Origin: Verrucomicrobiota bacterium
GTDB lineage: Bacteria; Chlamydiota; Chlamydiia; Chlamydiales; Rhabdochlamydiaceae
Direction of reading: 5' to 3'
Assembly: GCA_018240065.1 (NCBI GenBank)
Contig: JAFEGH010000004.1
Location: forward strand, 62,001 to 126,000
DNA length: 64,000 bases
Within the stretch, counting starts at the first letter, position 1; each line of letters opens with the position of its first letter. The position numbers were made by a program, and so were the translations under genes. Of this stretch, positions 33,026 through 41,009 are shown piece after piece. The notes beneath the pieces are model-generated. The model was not told the origin of the DNA and searched no databases. It saw only the letters and a program-made list of their open reading frames with translations.

Positions 33026-33967
33026 ATGAGAATCGTCTTTTTCGGAACCTCTTTTTTTGCAGCGAGAATTCTTGCGAAGCTCATAGAAAATAAGTATCAA
33101 ATCGCCGCGATCGTCACGCGGCCCGACAGGATGAAAGGCCGGAATCTGCAGCCCTCCCCTCCTCCTGTCAAAGAGATGGCGTCCAAGCTCTCTCTCAATA
33201 TCCCCGTATTCCAACCCGAAAAAGCGTCCGCTCCCGAGTTCGCAGACGTCTTGAAGGGGTTTGAAGCCGACCTCTTCGTCGTTGTTGCTTATGGCGAGAT
33301 CATCAAAAAAATTCTACTGGAAATGCCCAGGCTTGGTTGCATCAATATCCACGCTTCCCTTCTGCCCAAATTCCGCGGAGCAGCCCCCATTCAACGCTGT
33401 CTGATGGAAGGAGAAAAGGAATCGGGGATCACGATCATAGAAATGACGCCCCAAATGGACGCAGGCGACATGCTGGCCATCGAGTCGATCCCGGTTGCAG
33501 AAGAAATGACCTTCGGCGAGCTCGACGATGAACTGTGCGAACTGAGCGTAAAACTTCTTTTTAAGGTGATCGGGCAGTTTCAGGAGGGGAAAGTTGTCAA
33601 GGTTCCCCAGGACCATGCACTTGCCACATTAGCTCCAAAACTCACTGCAGACGAAGAAAAGATCGATTGGAATAGAACTGCCGGGCAGATCCACAATCAA
33701 ATTCGAGCGCTTTCTCCGTTTCCTTCTGCCTGGTGCCAAGTTAAAATTGGAAATGATGTTAAACGGCTTAAAATCAAAAAATCCAAAGTCGTTCCTTCCC
33801 CAAATGCCCGGCCGGGGACTCTGTTAAGCTTTGGAAAAGAGGGCTGGACCGTCGCTTGCGGAGAAGGCGCTTTGCGCCTCTTAGAAGTTCAAATGGAAGG
33901 CAAAAAAGCGATGTCCGCTGAAGAATGCATCCGTGGAATTCATCATCCAGTCGCGATGATAATTTAA
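33026..33967 (+). CDS. fmt: Methionyl-tRNA formyltransferase
   Basis: Formylates initiator Met-tRNA, 313 residues. The start MRIVFFGTSFFAARILAKLI at ATG 33026 is the family N-terminus; the open frame extends back into lpxA to 32939, but that extension is not conserved-looking. The catalytic Asn-His-Asp lie in CINIHASLLPKFRGAAPIQR and TPQMDAGDML. The C-terminal OB-like domain (DEEKIDWNRTAGQIHNQIRA) is complete. It is the last gene of the lnt-lpxC-fabZ-lpxA-fmt run, CT530 in C. trachomatis. Confidence 0.96.
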   Translation: MRIVFFGTSFFAARILAKLIENKYQIAAIVTRPDRMKGRNLQPSPPPVKEMASKLSLNIPVFQPEKASAPEFADVLKGFEADLFVVVAYGEIIKKILLEMPRLGCINIHASLLPKFRGAAPIQRCLMEGEKESGITIIEMTPQMDAGDMLAIESIPVAEEMTFGELDDELCELSVKLLFKVIGQFQEGKVVKVPQDHALATLAPKLTADEEKIDWNRTAGQIHNQIRALSPFPSAWCQVKIGNDVKRLKIKKSKVVPSPNARPGTLLSFGKEGWTVACGEGALRLLEVQMEGKKAMSAEECIRGIHHPVAMII

Positions 33968-34017
33968 ATTTGAAATTCATTTTTAATTCATTGTTATAAA
34001 ATTTTTTAACGCCCAGC

Positions 34018-34050
34018 GAAAATGACATTTCAAACGTCATTGTGTTTTAT
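34018..34050 (+). terminator. Stem-loop after fmt
   Basis: AATGAC (34021-34026) and GTCATT (34036-34041), flanked by A-rich and T-rich ends (GTGTTTTAT), form a modest intrinsic terminator. It separates the lipid A run from the Inc-like genes, which need their own promoter (a TATATAT element lies just after it at 34060-34066). Confidence 0.5.
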
Positions 34051-34113
34051 TGGCGCGCTATATATGATGTTTACTCATTCTTTAAGAACTCTTAACGAAA
34101 AAGGGAGTGTAAA

Positions 34114-34914
34114 ATGACAACGATTGCAAGCACAACGACTACGCAACCAATCACAACGGCAACAGCGGCTACACCGCGAGTACGTCAGCCAGAAGAATAC
34201 ACCGTTGCAGGTGTTGTTCTGAAGTTTTTTGAAGAGAAAGCAAAGGATGTCGCCAAAGCTCTTGGGTACACAGCATTCTGGGTGGGCGAAGCGACTCCCG
34301 GGCTTCCTCCTCAAGTCAAAACATTCAGCTCCACAATGGGCGATTTCAAGAACTTCGTCAGCGCTACTGAAGTGCCGAAAAAAACAGTAGAAGCATTTGA
34401 CCATCTGAAAAAAACATGGGTAGCTCTTACTGATTCTACTGGCACATGGACAAAAGTTGGACACGCTAGCCGCGAAGCATTCGAGAAAGTGGCTTCTCTG
34501 ACAAATTCAATCGTCGACGGCATCGATTTCAGCCAGCGCTTTATTTCGTACGACCAAACTGCCATGACGTGGCTCAAAGGACTCAACTTTGCAGCGACAC
34601 TCGGCGGAGCAGGAAGCGGAGCGATCAAGCAGGTGGAGAAGATTGCTCAAGCTGAACAACACGAAACGATCAAGATCGGCTACCATTGGATCAACCTGGC
34701 CAGAGACGTCTCTTACGTTGTACTTGGCGTTTTGGGTCTCGTCATGGTCGCGGGTCTTGCTCCTATTGCGCCATGGATGTTCGTTGCATGCTTGACATCA
34801 GGCCTGTCCTTCACGATCGGCAGCTACTTCTACGAGAAGCTTTACGATCCAGAAAGCAAAGGTGCGAACCTCGATCCTAAAGCTGTAATCGCTAATAGAC
34901 AAGCCGGACTGTAA
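34114..34914 (+). CDS. Inc-like protein 1 (CT529/Cap1 position)
   Basis: 266 residues. The first 20 are almost only Thr/Ala/Gln, a type III signal-like composition. Residues 30-195 are helical and soluble. A two-lobed hydrophobic hairpin follows at about 197-215 (VSYVVLGVLGLVMVAGLAP) and 219-240, with a short polar tail. The hairpin is framed by WINLARDVS and IGSYFYEKLY, a frame also seen in the next genes. This architecture is that of chlamydial inclusion membrane (Inc) proteins, which are type III secreted and sit in the vacuole membrane with both ends in the host cytosol. The locus between fmt and rplC is that of CT529 (Cap1). GGGAG precedes the ATG. Inc function is inference. Confidence 0.75.
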   Translation: MTTIASTTTTQPITTATAATPRVRQPEEYTVAGVVLKFFEEKAKDVAKALGYTAFWVGEATPGLPPQVKTFSSTMGDFKNFVSATEVPKKTVEAFDHLKKTWVALTDSTGTWTKVGHASREAFEKVASLTNSIVDGIDFSQRFISYDQTAMTWLKGLNFAATLGGAGSGAIKQVEKIAQAEQHETIKIGYHWINLARDVSYVVLGVLGLVMVAGLAPIAPWMFVACLTSGLSFTIGSYFYEKLYDPESKGANLDPKAVIANRQAGL

Positions 34915-34947
34915 GGCTCACATTGCGCATGTCGCAATTAATTGATG

Positions 34948-34981
34948 AAATTGGGGGAGCATTTGCTCCCCCGCAAATTTT
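34948..34981 (+). terminator. Strong stem-loop between Inc-like genes 1 and 2
   Basis: GGGGGAGC (34953-34960) and GCTCCCCC (34965-34972), loop of four, followed by GCAAATTTT; AATT/AAATTTT flanks may extend it. It ends only 18 bases before the ATG of the next gene, so either the two genes are separated transcriptionally by an attenuator-like device, or the hairpin is part of the downstream leader. Confidence 0.65.
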
Positions 34982-34999
34982 AGGCTAAGATTAAAAATT

Positions 35000-35860
35000 A
35001 TGGCTCAACCAACAACTTCTCCAGGAATTTTTCACAATCTCTTCGCTCCTCTCCCTCCCTCTAGAGTCGAGCGCCAAAAAGACGCCCTCGATCATGTTGC
35101 GGATTACGCAGACTCTTCAGCTGGCGCGTGGGACCTTTTCCGCGTCGGCAATCATATCTTTTCTGCCGTAGAAATGTATCTGAGTCCCTCCCACCATTTG
35201 GGCGATGTTGTCGGAAGAGTGAAGGAAGTTTTCAATACCGCAGGGATCGGTCTAAGCATCCCGCAAGTATTTTCCGATGTCAATTCCTTGCGCCGAAGCA
35301 TCGGCAATCTGCTCACCGTGCAGGATCTGCCTTATAGCGATCCACTTAGATCGAGCAAGATTGCGCAGGCTGCGAAAAAGAGTTTCCTTGATACTGTAGG
35401 CCTGACAAATACAGCTGCCCAGATCGCTCTTTTTGTCGACAACGCCAAGATTTTTGCTTTTGATTCTCTCCACCTTCGCGTCATCGACGGCGTTTATAAC
35501 GTCACCTCCGCAATTTGGGATGGAGCCGAACTGATCGGAGAGTATTTCAAACTTCAGCATTACCATTCTCCCGAAGCCCAGCCGCGGAACGCGGCCGAAG
35601 CTGCGAAACTTGAAGAGAAAAAAACTCTCTCCTGGATCACGATTGCAAAAGATGTCGCCTCTGTTGCGCTTGCGGCTATTTCTATTGGCGCGATCGTCTT
35701 TGGAATAGCGACAAGCAGCATGGCTGTTGTTTCTGTTGCTCTCCTGGGATTGAGCGCTTTCTGGCTGACAATGAAGCTCACTGGCTATTTTTATAATAAG
35801 GTCATCGTCGAGGCTCCAATCATGCCCAGCGGGAACCCAAGCCTGCTAAGGTACAGCTGA
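35000..35860 (+). CDS. Inc-like protein 2
   Basis: 286 residues with a proline/serine N-terminus. The signature DHVADYADSSAGAWDLF (31-47) recurs almost unchanged in the next gene. A soluble helical body follows. The paired hydrophobic lobes lie near 219-237 (VASVALAAISIGAIVFGIA) and 241-259 (MAVVSVALLGLSAFWLTMK), framed by LSWITIAKDVA and LTGYFYNKVI, then a 20-residue tail. It is a close paralogue of the gene at 36098 and a distant one of the gene at 34114. No clear ribosome site is visible. Predicted inclusion membrane protein by architecture and locus; not by homology search. Confidence 0.75.
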   Translation: MAQPTTSPGIFHNLFAPLPPSRVERQKDALDHVADYADSSAGAWDLFRVGNHIFSAVEMYLSPSHHLGDVVGRVKEVFNTAGIGLSIPQVFSDVNSLRRSIGNLLTVQDLPYSDPLRSSKIAQAAKKSFLDTVGLTNTAAQIALFVDNAKIFAFDSLHLRVIDGVYNVTSAIWDGAELIGEYFKLQHYHSPEAQPRNAAEAAKLEEKKTLSWITIAKDVASVALAAISIGAIVFGIATSSMAVVSVALLGLSAFWLTMKLTGYFYNKVIVEAPIMPSGNPSLLRYS

Positions 35861-35875
35861 AGTTCTGGTTTTTTT

Positions 35876-35960
35876 GAGCCGATTTTCGATTCTTTTTTTC
35901 TAGGGAATGTTCAAATGTTGATGTTCTTCCGAAAAAACAAATAGAATTGAAAATCGGCTC
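35876..35960. repeat. 85-bp near-perfect inverted repeat
   Basis: Outer arms 35876-35892 and 35944-35960 match at 16 of 17 positions (GAGCCGATTTTC.ATTC). Inside them TTTTTTC (35894-35900) pairs with GAAAAAA (35931-35937), and GGAA (35904-35907) can pair with TTCC (35927-35930). The whole segment can fold into one long hairpin, 15 bases after the stop of Inc-like gene 2. It may be a large terminator or a small non-autonomous mobile element. Confidence 0.6.
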
Positions 35961-36061
35961 TGCAAGAGTTGGTAGACAATCTCACAAGTAACGTTTTTAA
36001 GTTTTTGAATCCCTTTTAATTCCAATCTAATTTGTGCTTTTTTATTCAGTTCTATTTGTGC

Positions 36062-36067
36062 TATAAT
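36062..36067 (+). promoter_or_regulatory. Candidate -10 box for Inc-like gene 3
   Basis: A perfect TATAAT, 30 bases before the GTG start. No consensus -35 is present; the upstream stretch carries two copies of TTTGTGCT (36031-36038 and 36056-36063) that could be a binding repeat. Confidence 0.4.
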
Positions 36068-36097
36068 AGACTCGATTAATTTAAAGTCAATTTAATT

Positions 36098-36973
36098 GTG
36101 AGTGTTGCTGTGGTTAATTCTGTCAGTGGAGAATCGAGAGGGTATTCCTCTCGTTCCGTGACTGTCAGCCCTACGCCCCAAAAAGACGTGTACGACCACG
36201 TGGTCGATTATACCGATTCTACAGCGGGGGCATGGGATCTCTTTTATGTGATCGACCATGCCCTTTGCTACGCTCGGATGCTTCCTTCGTTATCTTCGGA
36301 ACAAAACAGGCTGATTGGTCGAGTGAGCGAGGTCATCAGCACCATCGGTCTTGCGCTCAGCATACCCCAGCTCATTTCCGATTGTAACAAAATGCGCAAC
36401 AGCTTTGTCAGCCTTTGCGAAGCGCAAAATGCTCCATCAGCAGATCCCATGCGCCAGCGTAAGGTTGTGCTGACGTTCAAGGACGCATTCCTAAACGCTT
36501 TAACACTGGCGAATACTCTCACCTACATTCCGTCGTTTCTTGACCATTTGAGAGTCCGTCTGTTCGATCCTGCGCATCTTCGCTTTGTCGAGGGCTTCTA
36601 CAATGTCACATCGATCACCCTGGACGGCGTAGACCTGGTCGGAGAGGGGTATAAGCTCAACGAGTACTACTCGATGAGGCCTGATGGCCGTAGCCAGCCG
36701 GAAAAAGAGCTTCTTGAAGAAAAAAAATGCCTCTCCTGGATGTATGTAGCCACTGATGTTGCCTCCGTTGCTCTGTCTGCAATCGCGCTGGGAGCGCTGG
36801 TTTTCGGGATCGCCGTCGAGGGACTCGGTGTGATTGCCGTGGGGGTGCTGGTTTTGAGCTCCATTTGGCTGACGATGAAGATCGTCAGTTATTTCTATAG
36901 TCAGATCGTCGTCGATCCCCATTCAAAAAACATTTCGGCATCTGTTCAAGTCAATCATTTAATCCAAGTTTAA
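36098..36973 (+). CDS. Inc-like protein 3
   Basis: 291 residues, GTG start at 36098, Ser/Val-rich first 25 residues. DHVVDYTDSTAGAWDLF (33-49), LSIPQLISDCNKMR, RFVEGFYNVTSITLDG and the C-terminal hairpin (about 220-239 VASVALSAIALGALVFGIAV, 243-262) all parallel Inc-like protein 2, so the two are a recent duplication. The hairpin is framed by LSWMYVATDV and MKIVSYFYSQIV. It has its own -10 box. Role inferred as inclusion membrane protein; the conserved N-terminal signature may contact a common partner. Confidence 0.75.
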   Translation: MSVAVVNSVSGESRGYSSRSVTVSPTPQKDVYDHVVDYTDSTAGAWDLFYVIDHALCYARMLPSLSSEQNRLIGRVSEVISTIGLALSIPQLISDCNKMRNSFVSLCEAQNAPSADPMRQRKVVLTFKDAFLNALTLANTLTYIPSFLDHLRVRLFDPAHLRFVEGFYNVTSITLDGVDLVGEGYKLNEYYSMRPDGRSQPEKELLEEKKCLSWMYVATDVASVALSAIALGALVFGIAVEGLGVIAVGVLVLSSIWLTMKIVSYFYSQIVVDPHSKNISASVQVNHLIQV

Positions 36974-37114
36974 TTTTTAAAGTCCGCGCTTGTAATTAAA
37001 CGAGTTGTAATTAGCATTTAAAATAAGGTGTTTTGTTTTAGTGTTATGTTAATTATGGTATAATAATCAAATCGATTTATTGATTTTATTAGCGATTTGA
37101 TTAGAGGATTAATC

Positions 37115-37954
37115 TTGGTTTCATTAGTTGACGTCGCAGCCCATGTCCCGCCAGATAGCAGTGTTGACCGCAAAAAAGAGGAGGATTATTTGTCCGACCT
37201 ATGCGAGAGGATCAGCAAGTATCTGGACATTGCCCGGGTTCCCTTCAAAGGGGTTTCGGCGCTGTTCGCTTGGGCCGAGGCAGTTCCGTTTAAATCTGAG
37301 TGGGCCGACTATATCGTCGGCCAGCGCATGTCTGTCAAACTGATCTCCACGACGTTCAACCTTCCTAAATTTATAATTAAAGTGCACGCCCTCTATCAAA
37401 CGTGCGATGATCTCCGCAAAACTGTGCATTCCCAGGCAGAACTCGACATGGCCAGGCTGATCAAGAACATCAAAAATATTTTCTACAAGACCTCTTCTTT
37501 GGCGATCTCGTCGATAAAGATCCCCTTAATGTTTGACAAAACCGGTCTCATCGACTTAAGCAAAATCTCCCGCACCCTATCGGACAAGCTGTCAAAGGCC
37601 GAAAACCTTATTTCCCTGTCAATGTACAGCATGAAGCTGGTGAACAGCTCCATGGCCCTGAGAGCCTTGTTCAAGGATGGGCGCGCCTATAAGGCGGGGC
37701 CGCATGGGGGCCTCTCGCCAAAGGCCAATATGGCCATCATCAAAGTGGTTTCGAACACTATTAAAATCATTTCCACAGCCGCTTCTTCTGCGGCCCTGTT
37801 CCTGAGCGTCTATTTTCCTCCTGTTGTCCTCGTCGCACTAACCAGTCTGTCATTCGGCGTTTCCCTGACGAGCAAAGTTGTGCGCCACAGCAACCTGATC
37901 TGGGATGCCGGTCGAGGGTCAAGGCCGGAAGGCGGCAACCATCTCCCGGCCTAG
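37115..37954 (+). CDS. Inc-like protein 4 (divergent)
   Basis: About 279 residues. No ATG lies at the 5' end; I choose TTG 37115 because AGAGGA sits six bases upstream, with another TTG at 37097. A TATAAT at 37059-37064 could serve as -10. The N-terminal part is basic and helical (LCERISKYLDIARVPFKGVS) and lacks the DYxDSxAGAWDLF motif of proteins 2 and 3. The C-terminus again has two hydrophobic lobes (IISTAASSAALFLSVYFPPV and VVLVALTSLSFGVSL), then a polar tail (NLIWDAGRGSRPEGG). Similar architecture in the same array suggests common ancestry, but sequence similarity is low. Confidence 0.65.
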   Translation: MVSLVDVAAHVPPDSSVDRKKEEDYLSDLCERISKYLDIARVPFKGVSALFAWAEAVPFKSEWADYIVGQRMSVKLISTTFNLPKFIIKVHALYQTCDDLRKTVHSQAELDMARLIKNIKNIFYKTSSLAISSIKIPLMFDKTGLIDLSKISRTLSDKLSKAENLISLSMYSMKLVNSSMALRALFKDGRAYKAGPHGGLSPKANMAIIKVVSNTIKIISTAASSAALFLSVYFPPVVLVALTSLSFGVSLTSKVVRHSNLIWDAGRGSRPEGGNHLPA

Positions 37955-38053
37955 TTAAACCATTCGAATGTAAGCTCTTATTTGAATCGAATAAAATAAG
38001 AAATAAATGTAAGATCATCGCCCTGAAATTTATGATTATACGACAGGCGATCT

Positions 38054-38851
38054 ATGACACTTTCGATTCAACCGATGCAAGCGACGACGTTCCTCGAAAC
38101 AGGGGCCGGCTTAGTGGAAACTCTGCAGGACAAGGCGACGGAAATTTTTACACGGATCAAAGGATCCTTTCCCTTTCAAAATCAACCGAATGCAACGCCA
38201 AGGCAGCTCATTAATTTCGGGGCTCTATCAGAACGTCCTCATGAGATTGTCGAAGGATCGATCTGGGCCGGATTCTGGGCGTTGAGCGCTTGGTTCGTGG
38301 CGGACAGTCTTTCTTCGCTCTACACCGCGCTGACGGTCGAGCATCCGGCGGCTGAAAAATTCACTAAGATCGGGAGCGCCGTGAAAACGGCATTGATCGA
38401 CCTTCTGTCACTGGGTAGTTCGACGGCCTACATGGCAAGATGGGCCGATGGCGCGCAGGTGATTTCGCTTGGGCAGTATTTGCCATTGGTCAAGAACCTG
38501 TGCTTCGGCACCTCGCTTGTGATCAATGGCATCGAGTCCGGGGCGGAGATTTATAACATCTGGAATGAAAAAGAGGCGATTTTAAGAGAAACTGCGCCAG
38601 CCGAGCAGGAAAAGCACAAGCAATGGCTTTGCCACGCGTTGATCAAACTGATCGGCAACGTGAGCATGGTGGCTTGGGCAGCTCTGGGGATCGCAACGGT
38701 GGTCGCGGGGGTTGCGGTAAGCCCGATTCTACTTTCCGTTCTTTTGGGAACGGGTCTTGTTTTCGGGATCACAGCGCTATTTTATAAACACCACTTGACG
38801 GAGTTGGCAAAGGCGCAGGCTGCGCCATCCACGACAGCGGCAACTGCTTAA
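38054..38851 (+). CDS. Inc-like protein 5
   Basis: 265 residues. A soluble N-terminal half includes a Trp-rich stretch (SIWAGFWALSAWFVADSLSS). The C-terminal hairpin is at about 203-221 (VSMVAWAALGIATVVAGVA) and 224-243, framed by LIKLIGNVSM and TALFYKHHLTE, which recalls the ARDVS...YFYEK frame of protein 1. The tail is Ala/Thr-rich. The ATG follows AGGCGAT. It is the last of the five array members before the ribosomal genes. Interpretation as inclusion membrane protein rests on architecture and position. Confidence 0.7.
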   Translation: MTLSIQPMQATTFLETGAGLVETLQDKATEIFTRIKGSFPFQNQPNATPRQLINFGALSERPHEIVEGSIWAGFWALSAWFVADSLSSLYTALTVEHPAAEKFTKIGSAVKTALIDLLSLGSSTAYMARWADGAQVISLGQYLPLVKNLCFGTSLVINGIESGAEIYNIWNEKEAILRETAPAEQEKHKQWLCHALIKLIGNVSMVAWAALGIATVVAGVAVSPILLSVLLGTGLVFGITALFYKHHLTELAKAQAAPSTTAATA

Positions 38852-38916
38852 ATAGAGGTATTTTGCCTGGCGACGAATAATTATTTTAATCAATTGATCT
38901 AATTGCAAGGTTGCCC

Positions 38917-39015
38917 ATGGGTGAAAAACTGCATTTCCGGGAATGGGTCGTCATCGTCGCCGTCCTGGGCTTCCTCATCTCCCTGGGTCTGATCGCCTTC
39001 ATTTCGAACCCGTAA
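38917..39015 (+). CDS. 32-aa single-span membrane miniprotein (too short for most ORF callers)
   Basis: ATG 38917 to TAA 39013-39015 encodes MGEKLHFREW followed by one clear hydrophobic helix (VVIVAVLGFLISLGLIAFIS) and NP. AAGG lies eight bases before the ATG. The charged N-terminus and central helix are those of a typical bacterial small membrane protein. Located between Inc-like gene 5 and rplC. No family is recognised. Confidence 0.5.
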   Translation: MGEKLHFREWVVIVAVLGFLISLGLIAFISNP

Positions 39016-39280
39016 ATCAAGGTAAAAATCCCGTTTTACGGCGTTTCTTAACAAAAATTGATTGTGTGAAAATCAAGAATTTTGCTAGCCTCTTCGCTTT
39101 AGCCTAGATTACTAGGCAAAACGGACAAGCAAGTACGAAGCAATCTTGAGCACGTATACTACTTGTCGCTGTCAGGATAGACTCTTGAATCACCTATTGC
39201 AAAGCCAAAGGGTCCTAGCGCCCGCGGCGAGCATGTCAAAGAGAATAGTCTCAGCGATAATCTGTATAAAAGGGAAACAT
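39016..39280 (+). promoter_or_regulatory. Leader and promoter region of the ribosomal superoperon
   Basis: No gene. TTGATT at 39058-39063 with TTGCTA about 17 bases further is a possible promoter. A perfect stem GCCTAG (39102-39107) / CTAGGC (39112-39117) lies at the start of the predicted leader, followed by about 160 bases rich in short complementary segments before the AGGGAA ribosome site of rplC. Ribosomal operons are often controlled by a ribosomal protein binding such leaders; L4 or L3 would be the candidates. Confidence 0.4.
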
Positions 39281-39946
39281 ATGACATTGAAATTGATGGG
39301 AAAGAAACGAGGCATGACTCGACTCTTTGATGAGAGCGGGAATCACATCGTTTGCACTGTTATCTCCGCAGAACCGAACGTCATCACACAAGTTAAGCGC
39401 AAAGACACCGACGGCTACGAAGCCGTTCAGTTGTCGGCGTTCAAAGTGAAGCCTTCTAAAACACGAAATGTCACGAAGCCCCTTAAAGGCCACTTTGCAA
39501 AAGCAAATGTCGAGCCTCGGGACAAAAGCGCAGAGACGCGTGTTGCTTCTGCTGAAGAGTTTCAGTTAGGCCAGGAAGTGAGCGTCGCTCAGTTTGCTGA
39601 AATTCCATACGTCGACATTCAGGGCGTCTCCAAAGGGAAAGGGCACCAGGGCGTCATTAAGCGCCACCATTTCGCCGGCGGTCCTGCATCCCACGGTTCC
39701 GGTTTTCACAGACATGGCGGTTCTACAGGGATGAGATCATCTCCAGGACGCTGCCTTCCAGGTCAAAAGAAGTCAGGCCGCATGGGTGGCGATACTGTCA
39801 CTCTCCAAAACTTGCGCGTCGTTAAAATCGACGAAGAAAAGCAAGTGATCATCGTAGAGGGCGCTGTCCCAGGGGCGCGCGGAGGTCTAGTATACATCAC
39901 GAAGGCCAAGAAAAAAATAAGCCAAAAGAGCCAAAAGAAAAAATAG
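39281..39946 (+). CDS. rplC: Ribosomal protein L3
   Basis: 50S assembly protein, about 221 residues. Start MTLKLMGKKRGMTRLFDESG at ATG 39281 after AGGGAA; the open frame extends back to 39146 but the extension is not L3-like. GVSKGKGHQGVIKRHHFAGG and the loop STGMRSSPGRCLPGQKKSGR are diagnostic. The basic tail (KAKKKISQKSQKKK) is longer than usual. First gene of the superoperon; rpsJ is not in front of it, as in Chlamydia. Confidence 0.97.
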   Translation: MTLKLMGKKRGMTRLFDESGNHIVCTVISAEPNVITQVKRKDTDGYEAVQLSAFKVKPSKTRNVTKPLKGHFAKANVEPRDKSAETRVASAEEFQLGQEVSVAQFAEIPYVDIQGVSKGKGHQGVIKRHHFAGGPASHGSGFHRHGGSTGMRSSPGRCLPGQKKSGRMGGDTVTLQNLRVVKIDEEKQVIIVEGAVPGARGGLVYITKAKKKISQKSQKKK

Positions 39947-39961
39947 TTTGAGGAGTGAGCT

Positions 39962-40648
39962 GTGGCTGCATTGAAAAAGTATAACCTGGCCGGAAAAGAA
40001 GTAGGCCAAGTTGCAATCGAAGACGAATTGCTCAAATCGAACGCCAATTCGCAAATGATTAAAGATTATATCGTCGCTCTGAGAGAAAATGCTCGGCAGT
40101 GGTCGGCATTTACAAAAAGCAGAGCTGAAGTTGCCCATAGCGGCCAGAAGCCCCACCCTCAAAAAGGGACTGGTAGAGCGCGCCAGGGTTACCTCGGTGC
40201 TGCCCAGTACAAGGGCGGTGGACGAGTCCATGCTCCGAAACCAAAGTTCGACCAGCATGTCAGAATCAATCGCAAAGAAAAACGGGCAGTAATCCGCCAT
40301 CTCATCATCGAGAAAATCCTCGACAATCGTCTTCACGTTTTACAGTGCGATGAGATGAAAGCGCCTAAGACAAAAGTCGTCGCCGACTTCCTGAAAAGCA
40401 GAGAGCTTGAAGGGAAAAAGATCTTGTTTCTCGGCGATGGTCTGTTGATGGCTGACAAATCCGGAAAAAAGCCTGAGTCTCCAACGCAAAAATTCGAATC
40501 ATTCCTGAAGAGCATTCGCAATATTCCTGAAAGCGATTTCATGATTGTTCCGAATGTCAGCGGGTATGATGTCGTCGTTCATCATGACCTCATCGTCATG
40601 GATACCGCTATCGATCAGCTCAAAGTCTTATTAGGGGGCCAACAGTAA
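39962..40648 (+). CDS. rplD: Ribosomal protein L4
   Basis: 228 residues, GTG start after GAGGAG. The exit-tunnel loop is visible as PHPQKGTGRARQGYLGAAQY. In many bacteria L4 also represses its own operon. It follows rplC after 15 bases. Confidence 0.96.
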   Translation: MAALKKYNLAGKEVGQVAIEDELLKSNANSQMIKDYIVALRENARQWSAFTKSRAEVAHSGQKPHPQKGTGRARQGYLGAAQYKGGGRVHAPKPKFDQHVRINRKEKRAVIRHLIIEKILDNRLHVLQCDEMKAPKTKVVADFLKSRELEGKKILFLGDGLLMADKSGKKPESPTQKFESFLKSIRNIPESDFMIVPNVSGYDVVVHHDLIVMDTAIDQLKVLLGGQQ

Positions 40649-40650
40649 TT

Positions 40651-40989
40651 ATGCAGAAGAAAAGTCCGTTTGATATCGTCCTTTCTCGCCATGTGACTGA
40701 AAAGTCCCGCGTGCTTGAGCAGCTCCAATTCAATACGAGCAATCCCTGTGTAAAAAAATGTGACGCTCCGAAGTATGTGTTCCTCGTGGACAAAAGAGCT
40801 AACAAGCAGGAAATCGCTGCTGCGGTCGAAGAGATCTACAGCGAAAAGAAGATCAAAGTTGTGTCTGTGAACACGATCAGCAATAAGCCAAAAGCGCGAC
40901 GCGTCCGCGGCCGCCCCGGCTTTAAGCCCGCCTTTAAGAAAGCGATCGTGACATTGGAAGCTGGCGACAGCATCGAAGAGAAAGTTTAA
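40651..40989 (+). CDS. rplW: Ribosomal protein L23
   Basis: 112 residues; docks trigger factor and SRP at the tunnel exit. KSPFDIVLSRHVTEKSRVLE and PKYVFLVDKRANKQEIAAAV are typical of chlamydial L23. It starts two bases after the rplD stop. Confidence 0.95.
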   Translation: MQKKSPFDIVLSRHVTEKSRVLEQLQFNTSNPCVKKCDAPKYVFLVDKRANKQEIAAAVEEIYSEKKIKVVSVNTISNKPKARRVRGRPGFKPAFKKAIVTLEAGDSIEEKV

Positions 40990-41009
40990 TTTAAGAGGCC
41001 TTAAGCGTT

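Noticed and set aside
39146..39280. N-terminal extension of L3 from 39146
   Set aside because: The extension is not L3-like, and a good ribosome site precedes ATG 39281.
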